Source: Nitrospinota bacterium (GTDB lineage: Bacteria; 2-12-FULL-45-22; JACOWJ01). From it: a stretch of 64,000 nucleotides of DNA. The DNA lies in assembly GCA_016176845.1 (NCBI GenBank), contig JACOWJ010000029.1:19335-83334 (forward strand), read 5' to 3'. The notes under the pieces were generated by a model that ran no database searches, had not been told where the DNA came from, and saw only the letters and a list, made by a program, of their open reading frames with translations. A program made the translations under genes and the position numbers. Below are positions 20,410 through 28,422 of this stretch, one piece after another (the first letter of the stretch is position 1; each line of letters begins with the position of its first letter).

Positions 20410-20506
20410 CAGGCAAGTAAGAACCAGAGAATCATTTCCGCCAATGTGTACTAGGGGTCCACGGACTCGGGGAGCTGCACCTGATTCTGATAGAATTCGA
20501 TGAGAG

Positions 20507-21202
20507 ATGTTAAAAACAGTAAAAGATGTCACGGAACGACTTATTGAATATTATAACCCTGACAGGATAATCCTATATGGTTCCCATGGAACGAAAAAGA
20601 GTAGGAGAGATAGTGATGTAGATTTATTCATCATAAAAGATACTGATAAACAGCCAATCGAAAGAAGGATAGAGGTTGAAAAGCTACTCTCTGATAGATC
20701 ATTACCTTTAGATATATTAGTTTATACTCCACAGGAGGTGAGGTTATTATTTTCCATGGGCTGCCCTCTTGTAGAAGAGGTTATGGAAAACGGAAGGTTG
20801 CTTTATATGAGGAAAGTAACGAATATTTGGATAAAAGATGCAGAAGATGAGCTTGATTCGGCCATAATTCTCTATGAGCATGGAAAATACCGTGGTTCGT
20901 GCTATCACAGTCAGCAATGCGTCGAAAAAGGACTTAAGGCATTAATTTTAGAGAAAGGTAAGAGGCCGGGAAAAATTCATGACCTTGTGGAGCTTCTTAA
21001 TAAGATAACAAAGATGGGGTGGGATACTGGGCTATCCGTGGATGATGCCGTGTTCTTAAATAGTATCTACAAAGGGAGGTATCCAACAGAGGAAGGGCTT
21101 CTTCCCCATGGGGAACCCTCTTATGAAGATGCCGGAAGGGCCGTCTCGGCAGCGAAGGCTGTGATTAGAGAGATTAAAAAAATCTTCTTTAGAGCTCAAT
21201 AG
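20507..21202 (+). CDS. Fused MNT nucleotidyltransferase-HEPN protein (type VII TA-like)
   Basis: RIILYGSHGTKKSRRDSDVDLFII (GS-x10-DxD) plus HEPN-like WIKDAEDELDSAIILYEHGKYRGSCYHSQQCVEKGLKALI. Confidence 0.85.
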   Translation: MLKTVKDVTERLIEYYNPDRIILYGSHGTKKSRRDSDVDLFIIKDTDKQPIERRIEVEKLLSDRSLPLDILVYTPQEVRLLFSMGCPLVEEVMENGRLLYMRKVTNIWIKDAEDELDSAIILYEHGKYRGSCYHSQQCVEKGLKALILEKGKRPGKIHDLVELLNKITKMGWDTGLSVDDAVFLNSIYKGRYPTEEGLLPHGEPSYEDAGRAVSAAKAVIREIKKIFFRAQ

Positions 21203-21214
21203 AAGGAGGCCTGG

Positions 21215-21880
21215 TTGAAGTTGAAAAGGAGACTAGCAGTGCTCTTCGACATGGATGGGGTGATCGTGGACAGCATGCCCTTTCATTTTCGGGCCTGGCA
21301 CCAGGCCTTTGCCTCGATCGGGGTGGAGGTGAGCCAGGAGGAGATCTACCTGCGGGAAGGGGAGAAGGGGGAAGTGACCGCCCGGGAGATCCTGGAGGAG
21401 AGGAAGATCCCCCCTCGTGAAGAAGAGCGGCAAGAATTGGTCCGGCGGAAGCGGGAGATCTTCCGGCAGATCGTAACCCACGAGCTCTTTCCCGGCGTGA
21501 GGGAGTTGCTGGAGGAGCTCCGCAGCCGAGGAGCCTCTTTGGGACTGGTGACCGGGACCTCCCGAAAGGAGGCGGAAAGGCTTTTGCCCGAAGGGTTCCT
21601 GGACCAATTCGACGTCGTGGTTACGGGGGATGACGTCCGCCAGGGAAAGCCTCACCCGGAGCCCTATCTCAAGGCCGTCCGGGAATTGGGGCTCGATCCG
21701 TCCCAATGCGTGGTGATCGAGAACTCCCCCAATGGGATCCGGTCAGCCAAAGGGGCCGGCTTGCGCTGCATCGCCCTCACCACCTCCCTGCCCCGAGAGC
21801 ACCTGGGGGAGGCCGATCGGGTGGTCGATTCGCTGACCGAGGTGCGGGAGGTGCTCAGCTTGGAGATCAGCCAGAGATAA
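21215..21880 (+). CDS. HAD superfamily hydrolase, beta-phosphoglucomutase-like
   Basis: LFDMDGVIVDSMPFH, GLVTGTSR, GKPHPEPYLKAVRELG, VIENSPNGIRSAKGAG. Confidence 0.9.
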   Translation: MKLKRRLAVLFDMDGVIVDSMPFHFRAWHQAFASIGVEVSQEEIYLREGEKGEVTAREILEERKIPPREEERQELVRRKREIFRQIVTHELFPGVRELLEELRSRGASLGLVTGTSRKEAERLLPEGFLDQFDVVVTGDDVRQGKPHPEPYLKAVRELGLDPSQCVVIENSPNGIRSAKGAGLRCIALTTSLPREHLGEADRVVDSLTEVREVLSLEISQR

Positions 21881-22024
21881 TCTCTACGAATGGCCAAAAA
21901 GTTTGTTAGCGCGAATAAGCGTTGGGATGACCAATAGCAGTGTAGGGGCAGGATTTATCCCGCCCGCCTCCATCCCAACGGTTTTTCGCGCCTATAAAAC
22001 TTCGCTTCTCAAGGAGGACAGAAA

Positions 22025-22777
22025 GTGGGCAGACTGGAAGGGAAGGTTGCCATCGTGACGGGCTCCAGCCGGGGGACGGGGGCCGCCATCGCCAAGGTGT
22101 TCGCCCGGGAAGGGGCCTGCGTGGTCATCAATCAGGTCAGGGACGAGGGGAATCCCCAGGCCGTCCTCCAGGAGATCGCCCAGGAAGGAGGCCAGGCCCT
22201 CTGGGTCAAAGCGGACATCACCCGACGCGAGGAGGTCGAACGGTTGGTGAAAGAAGTCGAAGGGCGCTGGGGCAAGGTGGATATCCTGATCAACAACTAC
22301 GTCCCCTCAGTTGCCAACAAGCCCTTTGCCCAGACCACCTGGGAAGACTGCCAGGAGCAGATCGATGGGACCATCCGTGCCGCCTTCTATACCTGCCAGG
22401 CGGTTCTGGAGGGGATGGTGCGGCGCCGGTGGGGGCGGATCGTCCTGATCGGCAGCATGGTGATCCATCAGCCCCGCGTGGGGACCCACGCTTACGCAGT
22501 GGCCAAATCGGCCCAGCTGGCCTTCGTCCGCAACCTGGCCATCGAGTACGGCCCTTATGGCATCACGGTTAACCTGCTCTCTCCCAGCATCATCCTGACG
22601 GAGGAGGTGGCGGCGATGCCCCAAGAGCTCAGGGACCGATTCGTGCAGCGCACTCCCCTGGGCCGCATCGCCCTGCCGGAAGAGGTGGCCCGAGCAGCTC
22701 TGTTCCTCTCGTCCGACGATTCTTCTTATGTGACCGGGGTCTACCTGCCCGTCAACGGGGGCAACCTCATGGTCTGA
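22025..22777 (+). CDS. SDR family oxidoreductase (FabG-like)
   Basis: GKVAIVTGSSRGTGAAIA, ILINNY, YAVAKSA, C-terminal VTGVYLPVNGGNLMV; GTG start. Confidence 0.9.
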   Translation: MGRLEGKVAIVTGSSRGTGAAIAKVFAREGACVVINQVRDEGNPQAVLQEIAQEGGQALWVKADITRREEVERLVKEVEGRWGKVDILINNYVPSVANKPFAQTTWEDCQEQIDGTIRAAFYTCQAVLEGMVRRRWGRIVLIGSMVIHQPRVGTHAYAVAKSAQLAFVRNLAIEYGPYGITVNLLSPSIILTEEVAAMPQELRDRFVQRTPLGRIALPEEVARAALFLSSDDSSYVTGVYLPVNGGNLMV

Positions 22778-22786
22778 ACCATTCCC

Positions 22787-22883
22787 TCCTGACGGAGGAG
22801 GTGGCGGCAATGCCTCAAGTGCTCAAGGTTTGGACCGCATCGCCCTGCCGGAGGGGAGATCCGCTGAAAGGGGGAATCTCATG
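22787..22883 (+). pseudogene. Internally deleted duplicate of the SDR 3' end
   Basis: 22787-22825 matches 22593-22631; 22832-22852 matches 22661-22681; ggggg(c)aayctcatg also duplicated. Confidence 0.8.
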
Positions 22884-23306
22884 CGCTTTCTGATGCTCCA
22901 CGTCGATTCCTTTTGCTGCCGGATCACCGAGAAGGGACGCTCCAAGGTCTACGAGGATTTCGATGACCCCGAGACCCGGGTGGCGGAAGCCCTCATTGTC
23001 CTTTCCAGCGTGGAGAAAGGGGACGAAAGGGCCCCGGAGGTAGTGGCGGAAAGGGCCGTGGCCGAGATCGAAAAGCTGGCCCGTCAGCTGAAGGTGTCGG
23101 TGATCGTCCTGCATCCCTTCGCCCACCTCTTCGGGGAGCTCAGCAGTCCGCAGGTGGCCATCGAGGTCCTCCAGGAGGCCGAAAGGCAGCTCGAAGAGCG
23201 GGGCTTCACGGTCAGGCGCACCCCCTTCGGATGGTTTAACGCCCTGGAGATCAAGGCCAAGGGCCATCCCATCTCGCGGGTGGCGCGGATCGTCACCCCG
23301 GATTGA
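22881..23306 (+). CDS. Free-standing archaeal-type threonyl-tRNA synthetase editing domain protein
   Basis: MRFLMLHVDSFCCRITEKGRSKVYED...ALIVLSSVEKGDE...VIVLHPFAHLFGELSSPQVAIEVL...GFTVRRTPFGWFNALEIKAKGHPISRVAR. Confidence 0.8.
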   Translation: MRFLMLHVDSFCCRITEKGRSKVYEDFDDPETRVAEALIVLSSVEKGDERAPEVVAERAVAEIEKLARQLKVSVIVLHPFAHLFGELSSPQVAIEVLQEAERQLEERGFTVRRTPFGWFNALEIKAKGHPISRVARIVTPD

Positions 23307-23396
23307 TGGAGGATGCCATTTGGCCCAAGTCAGCTCGTAGCTCGTAGCTCGTAGCGGGCTGAGTTCCGAGCTGAAAAAGGAAATTCCCTCAAGCTA

Positions 23397-23465
23397 AGTT
23401 TTAAGTTTTAGGTGTTAAGTTTTAGGTTTTTTGCTTAACACTTAAAACCTGAAACTTAAAACTTT
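23397..23465. repeat. TTAAGTTTTAGGTGTTAAG inverted repeat (family F, copy 2)
   Basis: aagttttaagttttaggtgttaagttttagg...gcttaacacttaaaacctgaaacttaaaac. Confidence 0.7.
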
Positions 23466-23479
23466 CCCGTAAATCCTGT

Positions 23480-23884
23480 CTAAAAAGGGGTAATCTCGTC
23501 GCCATCTTGGACTTCCAAGGCCTCCTTGAGGTTGTGGGGGGCAACGACCTCAAGCTTATCCACCGGGTAGCCCGCCACCTCCGGGAAGACGATCGCCCCC
23601 GAGAGCTTTCCCTGGATAAGGACCTTAAAGCACTTGCCGTTGCAAAAGCCCGTCTCCGGCGGGACGATAGTGATTCCCGGCTGGTTTCTCAGCTCCCTCC
23701 ACCGCTTCAAGACCTCTGCGCTATCCAGCCTCAGATTCAGCGTTCCGGGATAGGGATCGATGCCCACCTTGCCGATAAACTGTCCCTTAGCCCAAGGCAG
23801 CTCGGTGAAGAAACGCCCTTCTCCCAAGCCGGAGACGATGACCCCCTTCAGGCTGACTCCCCTCTGCGCTTTGTTCTCATCCAT
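23480..23884 (-). CDS. DUF120-family CTP-dependent riboflavin kinase-like protein
   Basis: GVIVSGLGEGRFFTELPWAKGQFIGKVGIDPYPGTLNLRL...EVVAPHNLKEALEVQDGDEI. Confidence 0.8.
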   Translation of the reverse strand: MDENKAQRGVSLKGVIVSGLGEGRFFTELPWAKGQFIGKVGIDPYPGTLNLRLDSAEVLKRWRELRNQPGITIVPPETGFCNGKCFKVLIQGKLSGAIVFPEVAGYPVDKLEVVAPHNLKEALEVQDGDEITPF

Positions 23885-23953
23885 CTCGCGGCTCCTCTCA
23901 CCTCCAGGCTCAGTCGCCGGAGGAGGACTTTCAACCGTCCGACCTCCCCACGC

Positions 23954-24031
23954 TTAGTACCGCTCCACGTAAATAAGTATCCAAAATGGCCTAGTGAATA
24001 ACGGATATTTTATTGTGTGGAGGTGTACTTA
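23954..24031. mobile_element. MITE-like palindromic element A, copy 3
   Basis: TTAGTACCGCTCCACGTAAATAAGTATCCAAAATGGCC...GGATATTTTATTGTGTGGAGGTGTACTTA. Confidence 0.75.
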
Positions 24032-24598
24032 GATATCGGAGGGGGCCCCCCAGCGCCGAAAAAGCTGATGGTTGATCCCGAAGAGGTCCAGGACCTTCCC
24101 CACCGTCTGATCCACCACATCGAGCAGCGTCTTGGGCTTATGGTAGAAGGCCGGGACCGGGGGAAGGACGATCCCCCCCATCTCGGCCACCCGCTCCAGG
24201 TTGCGGAGATGCCCCAGGTGAAGGGGGGTCTCCCGGAAGAGCAAAACCAGCCTCCTCCGTTCCTTCAAGGCCACATCACAGGCCCGGATCAGGAGGTTAT
24301 CCGTATACGAATGGGCGATGGCCGAGAGCGTCTTGACGCTGCAGGGGGCCACCACCATCCCATCGGTCTTGAAGGAGCCACTGGAGATCGAAGCGCCGAT
24401 ATCCCGGACGTCATAGCAATAGTCGGCCAGGGCCTCCACCTCCTCCACTTTGTACTCGGTCTCCATCAAGAGCGTCTTCTTCCCCGGATCGGTGATCACC
24501 AGGTGGGTCTCCACCTCTGGATATTCTTTGAGAACTTCCAACAGCCTCACCCCGTAAATGGCCCCGCTGGCCCCCGAGATCCCTACGATCAGTCGCAA
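24029..24598 (-). CDS. ubiX: UbiX family flavin prenyltransferase
   Basis: MRLIVGISGASGAIYGVRLLEVL, VVAPCSVKTLSAIAHSYTDNLLIRACDVALKERRRLVLLFRETPL. Confidence 0.93.
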   Translation of the reverse strand: MRLIVGISGASGAIYGVRLLEVLKEYPEVETHLVITDPGKKTLLMETEYKVEEVEALADYCYDVRDIGASISSGSFKTDGMVVAPCSVKTLSAIAHSYTDNLLIRACDVALKERRRLVLLFRETPLHLGHLRNLERVAEMGGIVLPPVPAFYHKPKTLLDVVDQTVGKVLDLFGINHQLFRRWGAPSDI

Positions 24599-24654
24599 GT
24601 CCCACGCTCCTTTAAGAATTTGCCCCCCTGAGGATTCTCCCTTGTGTAAGGTTA

Positions 24655-24768
24655 GTACGAAAATACCCCCTCACCCCAACCCTCTCCCCAAGGGGAGAGG
24701 GAGTGTCGTAAGCCATTTTCATGGGCTTGGGTGCCCAAAAGGCATGACCGATTGACAAGGAGCTGGCA
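24655..24768. repeat. Dispersed element G, copy 1
   Basis: CCCCTCACCCCAACCCTCTCCCC...GTGTCGTAAGCCATTTTCATGGGCTTGGGTGCCCAAAAGGCATGACCGATTGACAAGGA; related at 31915-32030 and 59130-59270. Confidence 0.7.
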
Positions 24769-24774
24769 TCCTGG

Positions 24775-25995
24775 CTACAACACGTTCTCCAGCTCCGCAC
24801 AGTCCAGGAGGTGGCCCAACTTCTCCCGCTTGGTCCGGAGATAGCGGATGTTTTCCGGGGTGGAAGCCACCACGATGGGAACCCGTTCGGTGACTTTGAG
24901 GCCGAACCCCTCGATCCCCACCACTTTTTTGGGGTTGTTGGTCAGCAACCGGATGGAAGAGAGGCCGAGGTCAGCCAGGATCTGCGCCCCAATCCCATAG
25001 TCCCGGAGGTCCGGGGGAAAGCCCAGCTCCAGATTGGCCTCCACCGTATCTTTTCCCTCTTCTTGCAACTTATAAGCCCGCAGCTTGTTCAGGAGGCCGA
25101 TGCCGCGTCCCTCTTCCGACATATAAACGAAGACCCCGATGCCCTCCTCCTCGATCTGCTTCAGGGCATCCTCGATCTGCTGTCCGCAGTCGCACCGCAG
25201 GGACTTAAAGACATCCCCCGTCAGGCACTGGGAGTGGACCCTCACCAGGACGTCGCTCTGGCCCCGAACGTCCCCCTTGACCAGAGCGACGTGGGCCTTC
25301 TGGTCCAAGGTGCAGAGGTAACCGACCGCCCGGAACTCCCCAAATCGGGTGGGCAGCGCCGCCTCGGCTACCCGTTCGATCAGGCGCTCCTTACGGCGGC
25401 GGTACTGAATGAGATCGGACACCGAGGCGATCTTCAGTCCGAACCGCTTGGCCACCTCCAACAACTGCGGCAGGCGAGCCATGGTCCCATCCTCGTTCAT
25501 GATCTCGCAGAGGACCCCCGCCGGGAACAGGCCAGCCAATCGGGCCAGGTCCACCGCAGCCTCCGTGTGACCAGCCCGCTGCAGCACCCCCCCCTTCCGG
25601 GCCACCAAAGGGAAAACGTGTCCAGGCCGGCTGATGTCCTGTGGCTTGGTTCGGGGGTCGACCACCGCCTGGATGGTCACGGCCCGATCGTAGGCAGAGA
25701 TGCCCGTGGTGATCTTAGCCTTCGCCCCGATGGAGACGGTAAAGGCCGTGCCGTGGGTGGAGGTGTTATTCTGCACCATGAGAGGGATCTCCAACTCCCT
25801 CAGACGCTCCTCACAACAGGGCATGCAGATCAGGCCCCGGCCATACCTGGCCATGAAATTGATCACCTCGGGCGTGACCTTCTCGGCCCCCATCAGGAAA
25901 TCGCCCTCGTTCTCCCGGTCCTCATCATCCACCATGATGATCATCTTCCCTGCCTGGATGTCCTCGACAACCTCTTCGATCGAATAGAAGCTCAA
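24775..25995 (-). CDS. ribBA: Bifunctional DHBP synthase / GTP cyclohydrolase II
   Basis: [58 protein letters not shown]. Confidence 0.95.
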   Translation of the reverse strand: MSFYSIEEVVEDIQAGKMIIMVDDEDRENEGDFLMGAEKVTPEVINFMARYGRGLICMPCCEERLRELEIPLMVQNNTSTHGTAFTVSIGAKAKITTGISAYDRAVTIQAVVDPRTKPQDISRPGHVFPLVARKGGVLQRAGHTEAAVDLARLAGLFPAGVLCEIMNEDGTMARLPQLLEVAKRFGLKIASVSDLIQYRRRKERLIERVAEAALPTRFGEFRAVGYLCTLDQKAHVALVKGDVRGQSDVLVRVHSQCLTGDVFKSLRCDCGQQIEDALKQIEEEGIGVFVYMSEEGRGIGLLNKLRAYKLQEEGKDTVEANLELGFPPDLRDYGIGAQILADLGLSSIRLLTNNPKKVVGIEGFGLKVTERVPIVVASTPENIRYLRTKREKLGHLLDCAELENVL

Positions 25996-26021
25996 ATTGA
26001 TTTACCTCCTTGCTTTATGCA

Positions 26022-26453
26022 TTAGACCTTTTCCAGCCACTCGTCCACTGCCGAGTGGGCGTTGCGCATGACCGCCTCCAGATCCTGGGGAGTGGCGTTG
26101 TCCACGTGAATGCCGGCGATCACCACGGCGATCTGGCCCAACCTCCGAACCACTTTATCGGCGATGGGACGGGCCAACTCGTCGTCTTTGTGTCCGAGGA
26201 TGCTGACGACCGACACGTTGGCCGTAACCCGCAAGGGGTCTCGACTGCTGGGGCGGGGAAGCCCTACGGCAACTCCCCCGATGTGGGGAAGGTCTCCTCC
26301 TTGGAGGTAAAGGATCACGCCATTGGTAGATTGGATGGCCTGCAGGGAGACCCGGCGGGAGCCTTCCCCTTTGGAGACCTCATGAAGCACTTTCCAAATT
26401 CCTCGGCGACATCGGGTTGATTCCATGAAAGCCCGCACGGGCTTTTGCCACAA
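26022..26453 (-). CDS. LpdD-like prenylated-flavin chaperone domain protein
   Basis: GGDLPHIGGVAVGLPRPSSRDP...SVVSILGHKDDELARPIADKVVRRL...VVIAGIHVDNATPQDLEAV. Confidence 0.6.
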   Translation of the reverse strand: MWQKPVRAFMESTRCRRGIWKVLHEVSKGEGSRRVSLQAIQSTNGVILYLQGGDLPHIGGVAVGLPRPSSRDPLRVTANVSVVSILGHKDDELARPIADKVVRRLGQIAVVIAGIHVDNATPQDLEAVMRNAHSAVDEWLEKV

Positions 26454-26520
26454 AACGGCCGATCCTTCCCCATTTCGGCCCTAGTGTACCTTTTCTGTCT
26501 CCGGGATTCAAGAGGGGAAT

Positions 26521-26601
26521 TTTCCCGTGAAAATGCCCAGGACTCTCTGAAGCCCATTCCCATTATCGGGGACGGCTAACTTCACCGGCCTATGACGGTT
26601 T
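26521..26601. repeat. Dispersed element D, copy 1
   Basis: CCGTGAAAATGCC...AGCCCATTCCCATTATCGGGGACGGC; better copies at 41110, 44396, 51427. Confidence 0.65.
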
Positions 26602-26779
26602 GTGAGATAAAGTGATATGATAGTAGACCTGATTCCTTGTTTGATCCAATTGGGGTTCTGGGGGGGGGGTGATCTTCTGCGAGGGCAAGTTAGGGGGGAC
26701 AGGGCACAGGCCACAGGGAACACAGGGAAGAAGAACCCCTGTAAGCTGAAAATGGAAATTCCTATACTTTCAAGATAGA

Positions 26780-27694
26780 ATGACATCTCAATGGTGGGAG
26801 CTTCTGGAGCAGATCGAAAGACATCCAGGGTTGACCTTCGTGCTTGGAGCCGCCCATAGCGGGAAGAGCACTTTGGCAAAATTCCTGGTAACCCGGATCA
26901 GTCAGCGCCGCCACGTGACGGCCTATCTGGATGGAGACATGGGCCAATCCACCTTGGGCCCTCCGGCCGCCCTCAATTTGGCCTTGCTGCAATACCCATT
27001 CGAGCCTACCCGAGAACCGCTTGAAAATAAGGATGCTCTCGTCGTTGCCCGCTATTTTATCGGCTCCAACGCCCCCGGGGGACACTTCTTGCCCTTGCTC
27101 GTGGGACTCCGGAAGCTGACCCAGCGGGCGCGGCAGCTGGGTGCGGAGATGGTGATACTGGACTCGACGGGCTTTGTCTCGGGGGGAGCGGCTCGGGAGC
27201 TTAAGTTCCAGAAGATCGACCTGCTCAGCCCTCAGCACCTGGTGGCCCTGCAGCATGCCGGGGAGCTGGAGCCCATCCTGCAGCCTTTAGAGGGCCGGCC
27301 GGGGATGCGGATCCACCGGCTGCCCGTTCACCCCCTGGCCCGACCCAAGACACTCGAAGAGCGACAGGCCAACCGTAGCCATAAGTACTCCGAATATTTC
27401 AGAGGGCGACGGCTCGCAGGTTTCAACCTGCAAAAGATCCGGGTCATCGGCAATGCCTCCCCCCTGGAGACCTATTCATCTTCGGCTTGCGCGGACCTGA
27501 AGGGGTTGCTCGTAGGCCTCAACGATGCTGAGAACTTCACGCTGGGCATGGGGATCCTCTCCCATCTCGACCCCCGAAAAGGGAAGATCACCCTATGGAC
27601 CCCCCTATCGCCCCTGTCGGGGGTCAGGATCCTGCGGCTGGGGGCCCTTAAGCTCGATTCCTCCTGGCGGGACCATAGCTGGCGCCCTTACTGA
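26780..27694 (+). CDS. Clp1/Grc3-like polynucleotide 5'-hydroxyl kinase
   Basis: P-loop VLGAAHSGKSTLAKFLV, AYLDGDMGQSTLGPPAALNLAL, VILDSTGFVSGGAARELKFQKIDLLSPQHLVALQ. Confidence 0.82.
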   Translation: MTSQWWELLEQIERHPGLTFVLGAAHSGKSTLAKFLVTRISQRRHVTAYLDGDMGQSTLGPPAALNLALLQYPFEPTREPLENKDALVVARYFIGSNAPGGHFLPLLVGLRKLTQRARQLGAEMVILDSTGFVSGGAARELKFQKIDLLSPQHLVALQHAGELEPILQPLEGRPGMRIHRLPVHPLARPKTLEERQANRSHKYSEYFRGRRLAGFNLQKIRVIGNASPLETYSSSACADLKGLLVGLNDAENFTLGMGILSHLDPRKGKITLWTPLSPLSGVRILRLGALKLDSSWRDHSWRPY

Positions 27695-27707
27695 GGGATG
27701 GGTGATC

Positions 27708-28214
27708 TCACCCCGCATCGGCGATCTCTTCCTCCTCCCAGAGGAGCCAGCGCTCTGGGTGTTCCAAATAGGCATGCGTGTTCCGAAGGGTTTGGAAGTG
27801 CTCGTTCTCCTGCTCGGCCAGGAAGTCGAAGAAGGCCTTCAACTGGAGATCAGAGGTCTCCCGAGCCATTTTCCGATAAAGGCGGAAGCCCTCCACCTCC
27901 ATTTCCATGGCAATCCTGAGGGCCTCCAACTCATCCGGATTGCCGGCGATCCGCTCTTGGAGCTTATGCCGGGCTAGATCGAAGATGGTCTGGCCCTTCC
28001 CTCGGCCGGTCCGTCCTCCCAACGCGGGGGTGGTTAACTCGCGGGTCATCTCCTGCAGTTCCTTCAGATGGACCTCCTCCTCCGCCACAATCGAGAGGAA
28101 CATCTGACGCCCTAAGGGATGGGCCGTCTCCTGGCTGGCCTTGCCGTAGAACTCTATGCCATCCTTCTCCAGTTTCATGGCATGTTCCAAGATTTGCGAA
28201 ATCGGCTTTTTCAT
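27708..28214 (-). CDS. Rubrerythrin/ferritin-like protein
   Basis: MKKPISQILEHAMKLEKDGIEFYGKASQ...EEEVHLKELQEMTREL...EMEVEGFRLYRKMA...FLAEQENEHFQTL. Confidence 0.85.
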   Translation of the reverse strand: MKKPISQILEHAMKLEKDGIEFYGKASQETAHPLGRQMFLSIVAEEEVHLKELQEMTRELTTPALGGRTGRGKGQTIFDLARHKLQERIAGNPDELEALRIAMEMEVEGFRLYRKMARETSDLQLKAFFDFLAEQENEHFQTLRNTHAYLEHPERWLLWEEEEIADAG

Positions 28215-28312
28215 GAGCGATCCCCTCAGTTTCTCCCTGGGCTGGTTTTCGCATTGACAATTCCGAACGAATTGTATAGAATAAAAACCGTTTTGCGTCA
28301 AAGTCCTTGGGT

Positions 28313-28400
28313 GCCGAAGTGGCGGAATTGGTAGACGCGCTAGATTCAGGGTCTAGTGGGCCCTGCGCCCGTAGGGGTTCGAGTCCCCTCTTCGGCACCA
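28313..28400 (+). tRNA. tRNA-Leu (anticodon CAG), CCA encoded
   Basis: GCCGAAG acceptor/CTTCGGC, CTAGA-TTCAGGG-TCTAG anticodon arm, long variable arm, GGTTCGAGTCC T arm, ACCA. Confidence 0.95.
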
Positions 28401-28422
28401 TCCTATCCATATTTTTATTCTT

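Larger units (their letters stand above)
20206..20500 (+). pseudogene. lutC 3'-end fragment interrupted by element A composite
   Basis: 20206-20230 identical to 18754-18778; 20454-20500 about 43/47 identical to 18782-18828; intervening 223 bp is repeat sequence. Confidence 0.85.

Noticed and set aside
24811-26025. 404-aa plus-strand ORF opposite ribBA
   Set aside because: Antisense shadow of an unambiguous ribBA
26000-26030. FMN riboswitch upstream of ribBA
   Set aside because: Only about 25 bp separates ribBA from the upstream gene and no RFN consensus was seen
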